The translations under genes were made by a program, and so were the position numbers. A model generated the notes under the pieces. The model was not told the origin of the DNA and did not search any database. It saw only the letters and a program-made list of their open reading frames with translations. A stretch of 15,051 bases of DNA from Candidatus Ratteibacteria bacterium (GTDB lineage: Bacteria > Ratteibacteria > UBA8468 > B48-G9 > JAFGKM01), in contig JAQVEU010000007.1 in the NCBI GenBank assembly GCA_028697565.1, forward strand, positions 1-15,051, read 5' to 3'. Positions 1 to 9,542 of the stretch are shown piece by piece; within the stretch, counting starts at the first letter, position 1, and each line of letters opens with the position of its first letter.

Positions 1-1661
1 TCTTCTTTAACGAGCCAGTAGCAGGTTTCTATACCCACGGGGACCACCCTGGTTTTATGGACAAAATGAATATGGCGGGTATTGACTGTTTTACTGCCTG
101 CCACAACTATTCAGACAGGATTTATGACCTTGAAGGCGCAAGCTCAATTGAACTTGCAGTGGAGATAACAAGGTCAGCACCCGGAAGTCCTGTGCCTATT
201 TCTGTGGAGACAAATCATACATGGTTTGAAAGTCGTCTTTCAAGAAACCATATCAATGGGTCTGTTAATCTACGTATGGGACTTGCCCATGGACTGAATG
301 GCTCAAGTATATATATGTTTGCGGAGGGTAGAAACCCTGATGATAGTACCCTTTGTGGACTTGAATACTGGGAAGATGCACCTATCTCAATAGATGGGGA
401 AAAAGGCCCATGCTATAAAGAAATATCTGACTTCTATAGTTTTGTTGCAGGATGGGAGGGGCAGATACTTGAGACAGTAAAGGTACCAGACATCTATATT
501 GGTATATCACCTGCTGTCCGATATATCCCGTTTCTTGGCCTGCCAGTCCAGCAAGATAAGAAAGATATGTCTGCCTCCTCAACATTTGATGTCAATGTGG
601 AACCAGCCATAAAAAAATCTGCTGGTGGTCATGAGTGGCTTGATGGATATGAGGGTGTGGATAAACAGACACTTACACCAGAAGGTCTTTTATGGAACGA
701 CATAAATGAGTTTTTAGTTCTTTTACGTCGGATGAATATTATGTGGTCTATCATTGACCTCACCCATCCATCAAAAGAACCGGGTGGTTATACACTTGTT
801 GTTCCAAATGTGGGACTTCTTGAAAAGGATGGGATAGATTATATTGTTCGCCACATAGAAAAAGGTGGTAAGGTGCTTTTCTTCAATACCATACCAGCAG
901 CAACATATGATGGTTATCCTGACAGCCGTCTTACTGAAATGTTAAAAATATCCCTTGAGGGGAAGGTAAGACCTGCTGGTGCAAAAATAATGGACTATGG
1001 CTGGAGGATTATGTATGACAGGAACAATAATCCTGTAGGAGAGCCATCATGGATAATGTTTCACAAAGGCAGATTTACTGATGTATTTGCAACATTTGAA
1101 GAGAGGTCTGTTATAGGGGAAGTGGAAGGAACGGATGGCTGTGTTGTTGTAAGTGGTGTATCTCCTTCTTATCACCATTCCTGCCATCTTCAACTGTGGA
1201 GGGATGTCTTTTCTTCACTCAATATAAAACCGCAGGCAGAAATAATAGGAGATTATTTCAATGTTGTGATAAGAAGAAGCAGAAAAACACCATTACTACT
1301 TCTTACTGTCTGCAATATACGTGGTTCTTCTTTCCCATTCAGAATCTCACTAAAAGAACCAAAACTTGTCTTTCCTGCAACCAGTTATATAAAACTCCTT
1401 CCCTGTGAGGCACGTATGCTGTGGATAAAACTGCCGGTGGGTGAGAATACCCTCGTATATATAACCCATGAGATTATACCGGGGAAGGAAAAAGGTGCTT
1501 TTGAGATAAAAGGGCGGTGTGGAGATGTATTAGAGTTTGCATTTGAAAAAAGGTGCAGGGTAAAGATAGATGGCAAACTTTGTGCCTTGAAGCATAAAAA
1601 CAACCTTTTTATTGGCACATCCCGGTTTACATCAGAAAAGGTTTTGATGTCAGTTGATTAG
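1..1661 (+). CDS. GH35-like beta-galactosidase (5' end missing)
   Basis: Probably a glycoside hydrolase of clan GH-A, closest in style to GH35, releasing terminal beta-galactosyl residues. The frame is open to the left edge (first full codon at 3), so the ATG at 57 is internal and the N-terminal half of the barrel lies outside. Counting from base 3, residues 3-5 are Asn-Glu-Pro, the usual acid/base signature at the end of strand 4. Glu69 (in SVETNHTW) is the likely nucleophile. The stretch IYMFAEGRNP (about 103-112) followed by DAPIS (125-129) resembles the GH35 'YMYFGGTNFG ... YDYDAPI' region. Residues about 228-310 look like the glutamine-amidotransferase-like (trimerisation) domain of large beta-galactosidases, and the last 150 residues look beta-rich. 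Substrate specificity cannot be read from the sequence. It converges on a sugar dehydrogenase gene. Confidence 0.75.
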   Translation, partial: FFNEPVAGFYTHGDHPGFMDKMNMAGIDCFTACHNYSDRIYDLEGASSIELAVEITRSAPGSPVPISVETNHTWFESRLSRNHINGSVNLRMGLAHGLNGSSIYMFAEGRNPDDSTLCGLEYWEDAPISIDGEKGPCYKEISDFYSFVAGWEGQILETVKVPDIYIGISPAVRYIPFLGLPVQQDKKDMSASSTFDVNVEPAIKKSAGGHEWLDGYEGVDKQTLTPEGLLWNDINEFLVLLRRMNIMWSIIDLTHPSKEPGGYTLVVPNVGLLEKDGIDYIVRHIEKGGKVLFFNTIPAATYDGYPDSRLTEMLKISLEGKVRPAGAKIMDYGWRIMYDRNNNPVGEPSWIMFHKGRFTDVFATFEERSVIGEVEGTDGCVVVSGVSPSYHHSCHLQLWRDVFSSLNIKPQAEIIGDYFNVVIRRSRKTPLLLLTVCNIRGSSFPFRISLKEPKLVFPATSYIKLLPCEARMLWIKLPVGENTLVYITHEIIPGKEKGAFEIKGRCGDVLEFAFEKRCRVKIDGKLCALKHKNNLFIGTSRFTSEKVLMSVD

Positions 1662-1697
1662 CATGAGAGTACATTTGAAGCCAACCGTCTTAACTGA

Positions 1698-1744
1698 AAG
1701 TAGTAAGTATATGCACTTTTCTCTCTACTTGTTACTTCTTTTTT
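1698..1744 (+). terminator. Possible rho-independent terminator between convergent genes
   Basis: AAGTAGTAAGTA (1698-1709) can pair with TACTTGTTACTT (1726-1737): ten Watson-Crick pairs plus two G-U wobbles around a 16-nt loop. A C and six T residues follow (1738-1744). The stem is AT-rich and the loop is long, so it would be a weak terminator for the beta-galactosidase transcript. The arms also resemble the AGTAGCAAG motif that recurs between genes in this window, so this may simply be an inverted pair of that repeat. Confidence 0.4.
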
Positions 1745-1756
1745 GGTTCTATACTC

Positions 1757-2920
1757 TCAGAGGTACACATACATATCCCACTCTTCAATGTTTATAGGAA
1801 GTATTACCCCTGTCCGTATGGACTCCATTGCCCGGAGTGAGAGATAGGTTGCACGCATACCTGCAATCTCATCCACAGGAGATGGCATGTCTTTAGTAAT
1901 TGCTTCCGCAAAACTATCAAGTAGTTCCCGGTGCCCTTTATCAGGAAATACATAGTTGAATACCCCTTTTTCCACATACTCTTTCCCCATAGCATCTATC
2001 TTCTTCAGATATCCTGAAAGCCCACCTTCCTTACCAACTTCCTGCTGGAAGTCCTGCTGGAGTGGGAATATCTTTATAGTCCTTTCTCCCCGTCCAAAGT
2101 ACTGGTTCTCCACAAAACACTCACTGCGGAATATCTTGCCTTTATGCTGTATCTCAATCAACTCTTTTGGATACTCAAATGTCCCACTTGACGAGAAAAA
2201 GAGGCATCCTATAGAACCACTTTCAAACTCCATACTCACCACATAGTTTATCCTTGTGCTACCCATTGCATAAATTTTGACAGGCCTTTCTTCAAGTAGC
2301 CATGTTGTAAGGTCCAGCCAGTGGCAACCTTCCCCTATGATAAGTCCTCCTCCATCTTTCCAGTCAATATGCACACCTCCATAGGTCAAACTTTCATCAT
2401 TGATTCTTATAAGCACCATTGTCTTATTTTCTTCTGCCCATTCAGGTCTGTTTTTCTCCTGTGTATACACCCTTGGACTACCAGCAGGATGGTTCTTGTG
2501 TACCAGGTAGTTATTCTTAAGGTCTATCATTGAAGGACTGCATCTGCGGTTATAGTCCACACAGAGTTTTACACCTTTTGTCCGGACAAGTTTTATTACC
2601 TCATATGCATCCTCAAGTGTCATAGTCATAGGTTTTTCACATAACACGTTCTTTCCTGCATTGATGGTTTCCCTTAAAAAAAACATATGCTGTTCATGAG
2701 GAACACTCAATATTACCATATCCACAGCAGGGTCTTTGAGTATATCCCTGTAGTCAGATGTAATCTTTTTTGCCCCAAACCTTTCTGCTGTCTTTCTGCC
2801 TTTTTCACTTCTTGATGAACAGTAGTATAGTTCAACCTTATCTGAAGATGCACAGTTAGGTAGATGCTGTGCCTCTGCAAATTTACCACAACCGATAACA
2901 GCCGCTCTTATCTTTTCCAT
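1757..2920 (-). CDS. Gfo/Idh/MocA family oxidoreductase
   Basis: An NAD(P)-dependent dehydrogenase that probably oxidises or reduces a hydroxyl of a sugar, inositol or sugar derivative in the cytoplasm. The 387-residue length is normal for the family. The N-terminal Rossmann fold shows the dinucleotide loop VIGCGKFAEAQH (residues 8-19), and the family signature CEKPMTMT is at 94-101, with Lys96 the usual catalytic/cofactor lysine. The C-terminal alpha/beta domain carries GEGCHWLDLTTWLL (196-209), where His200 and Asp203 match the substrate-site His and Asp of the family. The start is well fixed: AAGGAGG at 2930-2936 lies 9 nt upstream of the ATG and overlaps the stop codon of the phosphoesterase gene before it, so the two are co-transcribed and probably translationally coupled. 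The exact substrate is unknown; the neighbouring glycosidase suggests a carbohydrate. Confidence 0.85.
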   Translation of the reverse strand: MEKIRAAVIGCGKFAEAQHLPNCASSDKVELYYCSSRSEKGRKTAERFGAKKITSDYRDILKDPAVDMVILSVPHEQHMFFLRETINAGKNVLCEKPMTMTLEDAYEVIKLVRTKGVKLCVDYNRRCSPSMIDLKNNYLVHKNHPAGSPRVYTQEKNRPEWAEENKTMVLIRINDESLTYGGVHIDWKDGGGLIIGEGCHWLDLTTWLLEERPVKIYAMGSTRINYVVSMEFESGSIGCLFFSSSGTFEYPKELIEIQHKGKIFRSECFVENQYFGRGERTIKIFPLQQDFQQEVGKEGGLSGYLKKIDAMGKEYVEKGVFNYVFPDKGHRELLDSFAEAITKDMPSPVDEIAGMRATYLSLRAMESIRTGVILPINIEEWDMYVYL

Positions 2921-2929
2921 TCGTTCATT

Positions 2930-2936
2930 CCTCCTT
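2930..2936 (-). promoter_or_regulatory. Shine-Dalgarno of the Gfo/Idh/MocA gene
   Basis: AAGGAGG on the minus strand, 9 nt before the ATG at 2920-2918. It directly follows, and shares its first A residues with, the TAA stop (2939-2937) of the upstream phosphoesterase gene, which fixes the start and argues for coupling. Confidence 0.8.
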
Positions 2937-4409
2937 TTACAGCAGTTTATATAATACCCTGTCTAACATATCCTGTGAAACACCAAGTTCAGTAAGAAAC
3001 TTTATGTGTGGATAGAACTCACCTGCCTCACAAAGGTTATGTGTATCAGTTCCTAATGATATCTTTATTCCTTCCAGCAGACAGACCTCAAAAAATTTAT
3101 ACTCAGGACTATTGGTATGGAAGTTTAGTTCAGCAGATACATTATAATCTTTAAGTATATCCACAACAGGTTGAAATAGTGTCTCAGGTGTCTTTAGCCC
3201 ACTTCTCTGGAATACTCTGAAGGGATGCGCAAGGACATCCACATTATTCTTCATCAATGTTTCTACCATATCCATAAACCATTTTTCTCTTTTTGATGTA
3301 CTGGCAGAAAGAATCTCCGGCGGAAAAAAGTGTATAGCCCCTACAAGTATATCCACACCCTCTCTGTCCTCTGGAAGCAGAGAAATCCCGCCATATCTAT
3401 CGGGCACAACCTCCAGTCCCATTCTTACAGATGCGCATTTATATCTATTTACTGCCTCCTTAAACAGATTCATTCTATCCTTCCTCTCTTTTTTGTTCTT
3501 CAGTAGTATATCCGGCTGGTAAAAAGATAATGCTTTGCTGTATTCCTCCGGTGTGAGATATAACTGGTCTGCATGCTCTGTGAAACATACATAGCCCATA
3601 CCAAGAAGTTTTGCTCTTTTCAGAACCTTTTCTATTGTTATATCCTCTGCACAGTAGGCAAACTGTGTGTGGCAGTGGTTATCACATAGAGGAAGAGGAT
3701 TTTTAAGTTGCTGTTCTATTACAGTAATTTTTGCACCCTTTATTTCAATCATTAGATATCTGAACGGGTCTTCACACAGTACAGGAACTGTAAGATAATA
3801 CACCCCATCCTTGTAGGTAAGTTTCTGTCCCGGGTGGTAGTGCCCACTGATGGAAAGAAGAACCCTATTCTCTCTGTAAATTTTATCCACCTTTTCTGAA
3901 TTGGTGAGATTATAAGGGTAACTACTTTCTATGGATGGATAAACAGGGCTATGTTGTAAAACAATAACCTTTTTGTCTGGATGCCTTTTTACTGTGGATA
4001 TAAACCTTTCAATGTCATCTTCTTTACGGGTACAGGTATCACCTTCCCCATAAGCATCAGCAAAGGAGTAGATGATAAAGTTTTTAATGAAGTGGGCACC
4101 AGTTGTTTCTCCCATTACATTGAAAAATTTTTCATAATTGCCGTCATGATTGCCAGGGATACAAACGACAGGAATTTTTGTTGCATCCAGGGACTTTTTA
4201 ACTTCAAGAAGAAGTACCTCCATACCCTCTGATATTTCATTTATGATATCTCCAGGGATAACAATAACATCAGGCTTTTCTTCCCATGTAGACCTTTTAA
4301 GTGCCCTCTTAAGGAGTTCCAGTCCGTATTCTGCCTTCCTGTGAGGTATCTCTGCAGGTTTTGTACTGTAATGAATATCCCCTATTGTTAAGAGTTTAAT
4401 TCCTTCCAT
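2937..4409 (-). CDS. Metallophosphoesterase-PHP domain fusion protein
   Basis: A two-domain protein in which both halves look like active metal-dependent phosphoesterases. Counting from the ATG at 4409 (490 residues), the N-terminal half has the calcineurin-like set: GDIHY (10-14), GDIIN (53-57), GNHD (86-89), QHSP (152-155) and GHYHPG (189-194). The C-terminal half has the PHP set: HCH (245-247), EHAD (278-281), Glu333 in MGLEV, His360 in AIHFF, His395 in AHPFR, and GTDTH (453-457) with Asp455 and His457. PHP proteins include histidinol phosphatases and nucleases; calcineurin-like enzymes cleave phosphomono- or diesters, so a two-step dephosphorylation is plausible, but the substrate is unknown. 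The start is uncertain: a GTG at 4442 and an ATG at 4421 are in frame, none with a strong ribosome site; 4409 places the first beta strand nearest the N-terminus. It is first in the operon with the sugar dehydrogenase. Confidence 0.85.
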   Translation of the reverse strand: MEGIKLLTIGDIHYSTKPAEIPHRKAEYGLELLKRALKRSTWEEKPDVIVIPGDIINEISEGMEVLLLEVKKSLDATKIPVVCIPGNHDGNYEKFFNVMGETTGAHFIKNFIIYSFADAYGEGDTCTRKEDDIERFISTVKRHPDKKVIVLQHSPVYPSIESSYPYNLTNSEKVDKIYRENRVLLSISGHYHPGQKLTYKDGVYYLTVPVLCEDPFRYLMIEIKGAKITVIEQQLKNPLPLCDNHCHTQFAYCAEDITIEKVLKRAKLLGMGYVCFTEHADQLYLTPEEYSKALSFYQPDILLKNKKERKDRMNLFKEAVNRYKCASVRMGLEVVPDRYGGISLLPEDREGVDILVGAIHFFPPEILSASTSKREKWFMDMVETLMKNNVDVLAHPFRVFQRSGLKTPETLFQPVVDILKDYNVSAELNFHTNSPEYKFFEVCLLEGIKISLGTDTHNLCEAGEFYPHIKFLTELGVSQDMLDRVLYKLL

Positions 4410-4475
4410 CTTATCTCTCATAGGTATTATATAAATGTTCACTCACCCTGGTTCATATTTAAGTAGCGAGAAAAA

Positions 4476-4504
4476 ACTTTATCATCTCTACAAAAATCTG
4501 TCAA
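4476..4504 (-). promoter_or_regulatory. Sigma70-type promoter for the phosphoesterase-dehydrogenase operon
   Basis: On the minus strand a perfect TTGACA (4504-4499) is followed after 17 nt by TAAAGT (4481-4476, four of six matches), with TG one base upstream of it (an extended -10). Transcription would start near 4469, about 60 nt before the ATG at 4409 and about 27 nt before the GTG at 4442. Confidence 0.55.
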
Positions 4505-4579
4505 TTTTCCGTACAGTTTGTATTATGAAAACACAAATAAAATCTATCAGTTAATCTAATGGATAGGATGTATTTTTCA

Positions 4580-4608
4580 TTGACACAGAAACAAAAAAAT
4601 TGTATTAT
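4580..4608 (+). promoter_or_regulatory. Strong sigma70-type promoter of gyrB
   Basis: Perfect TTGACA at 4580-4585, a 17-nt spacer, then TATTAT at 4603-4608 (five of six matches). Transcription would start near 4615, leaving a purine-rich leader of about 60 nt before the gyrB ATG at 4678. It lies back to back with the minus-strand promoter at 4476-4504 and is the only clear promoter ahead of the gyrB-to-lspA run. Confidence 0.75.
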
Positions 4609-4677
4609 ATATTGTTTATCTTAGTGAGAGGAGTGAGAGGAAAATGAAAGAAAAAACAGGAGGGGAAGAAAGGGAAA

Positions 4678-7056
4678 ATGGAAAGGGAACAACAACGATA
4701 TGATGCAACAACCATCCAGGTTCTTGGTGGTATAGATGCAGTAAGAAAAAGGCCCGCGATGTATATCGGGGATACATCCATATTAGGGCTCCATCACCTT
4801 GTATATGAGGTAATAGATAATAGTATTGATGAGGCAATGGCTGGTTTCTGTAATGAGATATCGGTTGTAGTCCACACGGATAACAGTGTCAGTGTTTCTG
4901 ATAATGGAAGAGGGGTTCCTGTGGATATACATAAAACAGAAAAAAGACCAGCAGTAGAGGTTGTTATGACCGTCCTTCATGCAGGAGGAAAGTTTGACAG
5001 AAAGGCATACAGGGTTTCAGGAGGTCTGCATGGTGTAGGTGTTTCTGTTGTTAATGCACTTTCAGAGTGGCTTGAGGTTGAGGTGAAAAGGGACGGAAAG
5101 GTATACCATCAGAGATATGAAAGGGGCAAGCCCGTTACAGAAGTTACTGTTGTAGGAAAGACAAAGAGTACAGGGACAAAAGTAACATTCAAGCCGGACG
5201 AGGAGATATTTGAGACCACTGAGTTTGACGAAAGTATACTATTAGGAAGAATAAGAGAACTTGCCTTTCTTAATGCAGGAGTCAAAATAACTTTTGAGGA
5301 TGAAAGGAAGAAGATAAAAGAGGAATATCACTTTGAAGGAGGACTTATCTCTTTTGTGGAACACCTGAATAGGAACAAGAAGGTACTTTCTCCTAATCCG
5401 TTCTATTTCAAGAAAAGCACAGAGGATGGGGAGGTAGAGGTGGCCTTCCAATACAATGACGGCTATAGCGAGACGGTTCTGTGCTTTGCTAATAACGTCA
5501 ATACAAAAGAGGGTGGTACACACCTGACTGGTTTCAGGGCAGGTCTTACGAGGGCAATAAATGAGTACGGGAAAAACAATGGATTTTTAGGAGAGGATGC
5601 ACCTCTTGCAGGAGAGGATATTAGGGAAGGGCTCACAGCAGTTGTAAGCGTAAAAGTTGCGGAGCCACAGTTTGAAGGCCAGACAAAGACAAAGTTAGGC
5701 AACTCAAAGATAAGATTTTTTGTGGAAGGGATTACCACAGAGCAGGTGCTTACCTATCTTGAAGAGAACCCTGATGTTGCGAGAGAAATAATCAATAAGT
5801 GTGTGATGACAGCAAAGGCAAGGGATGCAGCAAGGAAGGCAAGGGAACTGACCCGTAAGAAACTTGCAGAAACAGGGGCACTGCCAGGGAAGCTGGCTGA
5901 CTGCACCATCAAGGAGCCAGAAAAGAGGGAACTATTTATAGTTGAAGGTGATTCAGCAGGTGGTAGTGCAAAACAGGGCAGAGACAGATTCTTTCAGGCA
6001 ATACTTCCTCTGAAGGGCAAGATTATTAATGCGGAAAAGGCACCATTAGAAAAAGTTTTCAGTAATGAAGAGATAAGGATGATGATATCGGCTATTGGTG
6101 GTGGTGTTGGAGATGACTTTGATGCCTCAAAGGCACGTTATAGAAAGATTATTATAATGACAGATGCTGATGTTGACGGTGCCCATATCCGGACACTGCT
6201 TTTGACGTTTTTTTACAGACAGATGGCGGATTTAATAAAGCAGGGCTATATCTATATTGCCCAGCCGCCACTTTATAAGGTAAAGAAGGGTAAAAAAGAG
6301 TTCTATGTGGATACAGAGGCAGAGATGGACAAAATTCTTATACAGATGGCAAAGGAGAATATAAAGATAACACTAAAACAGAAAGATGGAAAGCAGATAG
6401 ATATTAATGAGAATATATTAAAATTGGGGACATTAAGCAAAAAGATGGAGGAGATTGTTTACAGTTTGGATAACAAGGGAATAGACATAGAACAGATATT
6501 CAACTACTGGAAAACAAAGAAAAAAATTCCGATGTATCTTGTAAAATATCAGGATGAGGAAGAACTTTTTGCGACGGATAAGGAACTCTCTGACTTTATG
6601 GAGAAACAAAACAAAAACCACATAGACCTTTTTTCAGGGGAGGAACAGGACTATAAGATGGTGGAGATTTATGAGGCAAGGGATATTGAAAAAATCCTCA
6701 AACGTCTGGAAGAAATAGGCATCAGGATAGATGCACCTTTAGATAGTATCTTTACCATAGAGGAAAATGATACAGGAAAAAAAGAAGATGTCTCTTTTCT
6801 CGAACTTTATGAGTCCATTAAAAATAAGGGGAAGAAAGGGCTTACTGTTCAGAGATATAAAGGTCTTGGAGAGATGAATCCTCAGCAGTTGTGGGAGACC
6901 ACAATGGACCCTCAGGTAAGGAGGATGAAAGTTGTTACTATTGAGGATGCTGTAAAGGCAGAGGAGGTATTTACTATCCTTATGGGTGATGCTGTGGAAC
7001 CAAGAAGGGATTTTATTGAAAGATATGCTAGAGAGGTAAAGAATTTAGATATATAG
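4678..7056 (+). CDS. gyrB: DNA gyrase subunit B
   Basis: ATPase and TOPRIM subunit of DNA gyrase; with GyrA it introduces negative supercoils using ATP. The GHKL ATPase shows [11 protein letters not shown] (43-53; Glu44 catalytic base, Asn48 magnesium ligand), DNGRGVP (75-81) and [12 protein letters not shown] (115-126). QTKTKL (335-340) carries the ATP-sensing lysine of the transducer domain. The TOPRIM domain has EGDSAGG (423-429) and TDADVDGAH (495-503). An insert of about 170 residues (roughly 545-715) precedes [11 protein letters not shown] (725-735), as in many Gram-negative GyrBs, and explains the 792-residue length. The [14 protein letters not shown] wording favours GyrB over ParE. 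AGGAGGGG at 4658-4665 is a somewhat distant ribosome site (12 nt) and an AAGGG lies closer. gyrA follows after 38 nt. Confidence 0.98.
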   Translation: MEREQQRYDATTIQVLGGIDAVRKRPAMYIGDTSILGLHHLVYEVIDNSIDEAMAGFCNEISVVVHTDNSVSVSDNGRGVPVDIHKTEKRPAVEVVMTVLHAGGKFDRKAYRVSGGLHGVGVSVVNALSEWLEVEVKRDGKVYHQRYERGKPVTEVTVVGKTKSTGTKVTFKPDEEIFETTEFDESILLGRIRELAFLNAGVKITFEDERKKIKEEYHFEGGLISFVEHLNRNKKVLSPNPFYFKKSTEDGEVEVAFQYNDGYSETVLCFANNVNTKEGGTHLTGFRAGLTRAINEYGKNNGFLGEDAPLAGEDIREGLTAVVSVKVAEPQFEGQTKTKLGNSKIRFFVEGITTEQVLTYLEENPDVAREIINKCVMTAKARDAARKARELTRKKLAETGALPGKLADCTIKEPEKRELFIVEGDSAGGSAKQGRDRFFQAILPLKGKIINAEKAPLEKVFSNEEIRMMISAIGGGVGDDFDASKARYRKIIIMTDADVDGAHIRTLLLTFFYRQMADLIKQGYIYIAQPPLYKVKKGKKEFYVDTEAEMDKILIQMAKENIKITLKQKDGKQIDINENILKLGTLSKKMEEIVYSLDNKGIDIEQIFNYWKTKKKIPMYLVKYQDEEELFATDKELSDFMEKQNKNHIDLFSGEEQDYKMVEIYEARDIEKILKRLEEIGIRIDAPLDSIFTIEENDTGKKEDVSFLELYESIKNKGKKGLTVQRYKGLGEMNPQQLWETTMDPQVRRMKVVTIEDAVKAEEVFTILMGDAVEPRRDFIERYAREVKNLDI

Positions 7057-7094
7057 AGAAGTAGCAAGTAGTGAGAAGAAGATAGGAGATAAGG

Positions 7095-9542
7095 ATGGGC
7101 GAAGAAGAAAAAATTATACCAGTTGGTATTGAAGAGGAAATGAAGACCTCCTATATTGACTACGCTATGAGCGTTATTATAGGGAGGGCACTGCCGGATG
7201 TAAGGGATGGGCTTAAGCCAGTCCACAGAAGAATACTTTATGGTATGTTAGAACTTGGTGTTGAGCCGGGCAAACCATTCAAAAAATCTGCAAGAATAGT
7301 TGGTGAGGTAATGGGAAAATATCATCCCCATGGTGATGCTGCGATATATGAGTCAATTGCACGGCTAACCCAGGACTTTTCAATGAGATATCCACTCATT
7401 GAGGGACAGGGTAATTTTGGTTCAATAGATGGGGACCCACCAGCCGCCATGCGATACACAGAAGCACGGTTGACACACCTTGCAATGGAGATGCTCGCCG
7501 ACATAGAGAAAGACACAGTGGATTTCATCCCGAACTTTGATGAATCCCTTACAGAGCCAGTGGTACTACCCAGCAGGATACCAAACCTTCTTATAAATGG
7601 CTCTTCGGGCATTGCAGTTGGGATGGCAACAAATATACCTCCTCATAATCTTGTGGAGGTTGTAGAGGCATTGATAAAGGTGATAGACAACCCTGATATA
7701 ACAATAGAAGAGATTATAGATGTCCTTCCGGGCCCTGACTTTCCCACAGGTGGGACTATATGTGGCAGGGCAGGAATTAGGGCAGCATATACCACAGGTA
7801 AGGGGATAATAATAATAAGAGGTAAGGTTGAGGTTGAGGAGGAAAGTAGCAAGAAGAAAGAGACAATTGTCATAAAAGAGATACCATACGAGGTGAATAA
7901 GGCACGGCTTGTGGAACATATAGCAGGACTGGTAGAAGAGAATAGAATCAATGGAGTGATTGAGGTAAGGGATGAGTCGGACAAAGAAGGGATGAGGATA
8001 GTACTTGAGGTAAGGAAGGGGGAAAATGTTGATATTATTATCAACCAGTTATACAAGTATACTGCCCTACAGTCCTCATACGGCATTATCAATCTTGCCC
8101 TTGTTAATCAGCAACCAAAACTTCTGAATATAAAGCAGATGCTGGAACTCTTTGTGGACCATAGAAAGGAGATAATACTCAGACGGACAACCTATGAGCT
8201 AAGGAAGGCAGAGGAAAGGGACCATATTGTTTCCGGACTTATTATCGCCCTGGATAACCTTGATAAGGTAATTACCCTTATCAGGAACTCAAAGACAGTG
8301 GAAGAGGCAAGAGATGGACTTATAAAAAAGTTCAAGATGAGTGAAAAACAGGCACAGGCAGTACTTTCAATGCCACTTGCACGTCTTACAGGACTTGAGA
8401 GAGAAAAAATACTTAAGGAGAAGGAACAACTTCAAAAGACCATAAAGGAACTCAAAGAGATACTTTCCAGTGAAGAGAAAGTAAAGGGTATCATAAAGCA
8501 GGAACTCAAAGATGTCCAGAAGAAGTATGGCGATAAGAGAAAGACAGATATAGCAGGTCCTATTGAGGAATTTGATGAGATGGACCTTGTAAGACCTGAA
8601 GATATTATGGTGGTTGTTTCATCTGAGGGCTATATAAAAAGGAGTCCTCTTGATATATACAGAAGGCAACGTCGCGGAGGGAAGGGACTGGTGGGTGTAA
8701 AAACAAAGGAAGAGGACTTTGTTAAACATCTCTTCGTGTGTTCTACAGTGGATACAATACTCTTTTTTACAGAAAAGGGGATGGTCCACTGGTTGAGGGG
8801 ATACCTTATCCCGGAGGCAGGCAGGAATGCCAAGGGTAAGCCAATAGTAAACCTTTTGAGGATAGACCCGGGTGAAAAGATATCAGCGGTAATCCCTGTA
8901 AAGGCGTTTTCTCCTGATAGTTTTCTTCTGATGATTACTAAAGATGGAATGGTGAAGAAGACCGCATTAGATGCTTACAGCAGACCGAGGAAGGGTGGAA
9001 TTATAGGTATAGGACTTAGAGAAAAAGATAAACTGATAGATGTCCACCTGACTGATGGACAGCATGATGTATTTTTATCTACAAGGTATGGTTTAAGTAT
9101 CAGGTTTTCTGAAAAAGAGGTAAAGGCAGTTGGCAGGGCGGCAATAGGTGTGATAGGTATAAGGTTCAAAAGGAAGGATGATGAAGTTGTCGGATCTGAG
9201 ATATGCCAAGAGGGTGAAAAAGACAGGTCTCTTTTTACAGGTACATCAAAAGGGTTTGGGAAAAGGACGATGATATACCACTACAGAAGACAGCACAGAG
9301 GTGGGAAAGGACTCATAGATATAAAGACAGGTGGCCGTAATGGTTATGTTGTGGGCATAAAGTCAGTAAGGACTGGCGATGAGATTATCCTCATTACAAT
9401 GGGAGGAATTGTTATAAGAATGAAGGTGGATGATATCAGGGCTGTTGGTAGAAATACATTTGGTGTTAAACTTATAAATCTTTCTCCCGGTGATACAATC
9501 GTAGATATGGCTCTGGTACCAAAGGAAGATGAAGAGGTTTGA
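7095..9542 (+). CDS. gyrA: DNA gyrase subunit A
   Basis: DNA-cleaving and -wrapping subunit of gyrase. The catalytic tyrosine is Tyr121 in [11 protein letters not shown], preceded by the quinolone-pocket region [16 protein letters not shown] (75-90). In that pocket the residue matching E. coli Ser83 is Ala82, and the one matching Asp87 is Glu86. The tower and coiled-coil regions run to about 495. A C-terminal beta-pinwheel follows, with a perfect GyrA box QRRGGKG (525-531) and a second near-copy QHRGGKG (733-739); the box identifies GyrA rather than ParC. The length of 815 is normal. AGGAGA (7084-7089) is well placed 5 nt before the ATG. The gene follows gyrB closely with no terminator between them, and its end overlaps the archease gene by 14 nt. 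Confidence 0.98.
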   Translation: MGEEEKIIPVGIEEEMKTSYIDYAMSVIIGRALPDVRDGLKPVHRRILYGMLELGVEPGKPFKKSARIVGEVMGKYHPHGDAAIYESIARLTQDFSMRYPLIEGQGNFGSIDGDPPAAMRYTEARLTHLAMEMLADIEKDTVDFIPNFDESLTEPVVLPSRIPNLLINGSSGIAVGMATNIPPHNLVEVVEALIKVIDNPDITIEEIIDVLPGPDFPTGGTICGRAGIRAAYTTGKGIIIIRGKVEVEEESSKKKETIVIKEIPYEVNKARLVEHIAGLVEENRINGVIEVRDESDKEGMRIVLEVRKGENVDIIINQLYKYTALQSSYGIINLALVNQQPKLLNIKQMLELFVDHRKEIILRRTTYELRKAEERDHIVSGLIIALDNLDKVITLIRNSKTVEEARDGLIKKFKMSEKQAQAVLSMPLARLTGLEREKILKEKEQLQKTIKELKEILSSEEKVKGIIKQELKDVQKKYGDKRKTDIAGPIEEFDEMDLVRPEDIMVVVSSEGYIKRSPLDIYRRQRRGGKGLVGVKTKEEDFVKHLFVCSTVDTILFFTEKGMVHWLRGYLIPEAGRNAKGKPIVNLLRIDPGEKISAVIPVKAFSPDSFLLMITKDGMVKKTALDAYSRPRKGGIIGIGLREKDKLIDVHLTDGQHDVFLSTRYGLSIRFSEKEVKAVGRAAIGVIGIRFKRKDDEVVGSEICQEGEKDRSLFTGTSKGFGKRTMIYHYRRQHRGGKGLIDIKTGGRNGYVVGIKSVRTGDEIILITMGGIVIRMKVDDIRAVGRNTFGVKLINLSPGDTIVDMALVPKEDEEV

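Noticed and set aside
7566..8092. Overlapping minus-strand frames inside gyrA
   Set aside because: They are antisense to conserved GyrA sequence, with low-complexity Ser/Thr/Ile or Tyr/Cys composition and no start signals.
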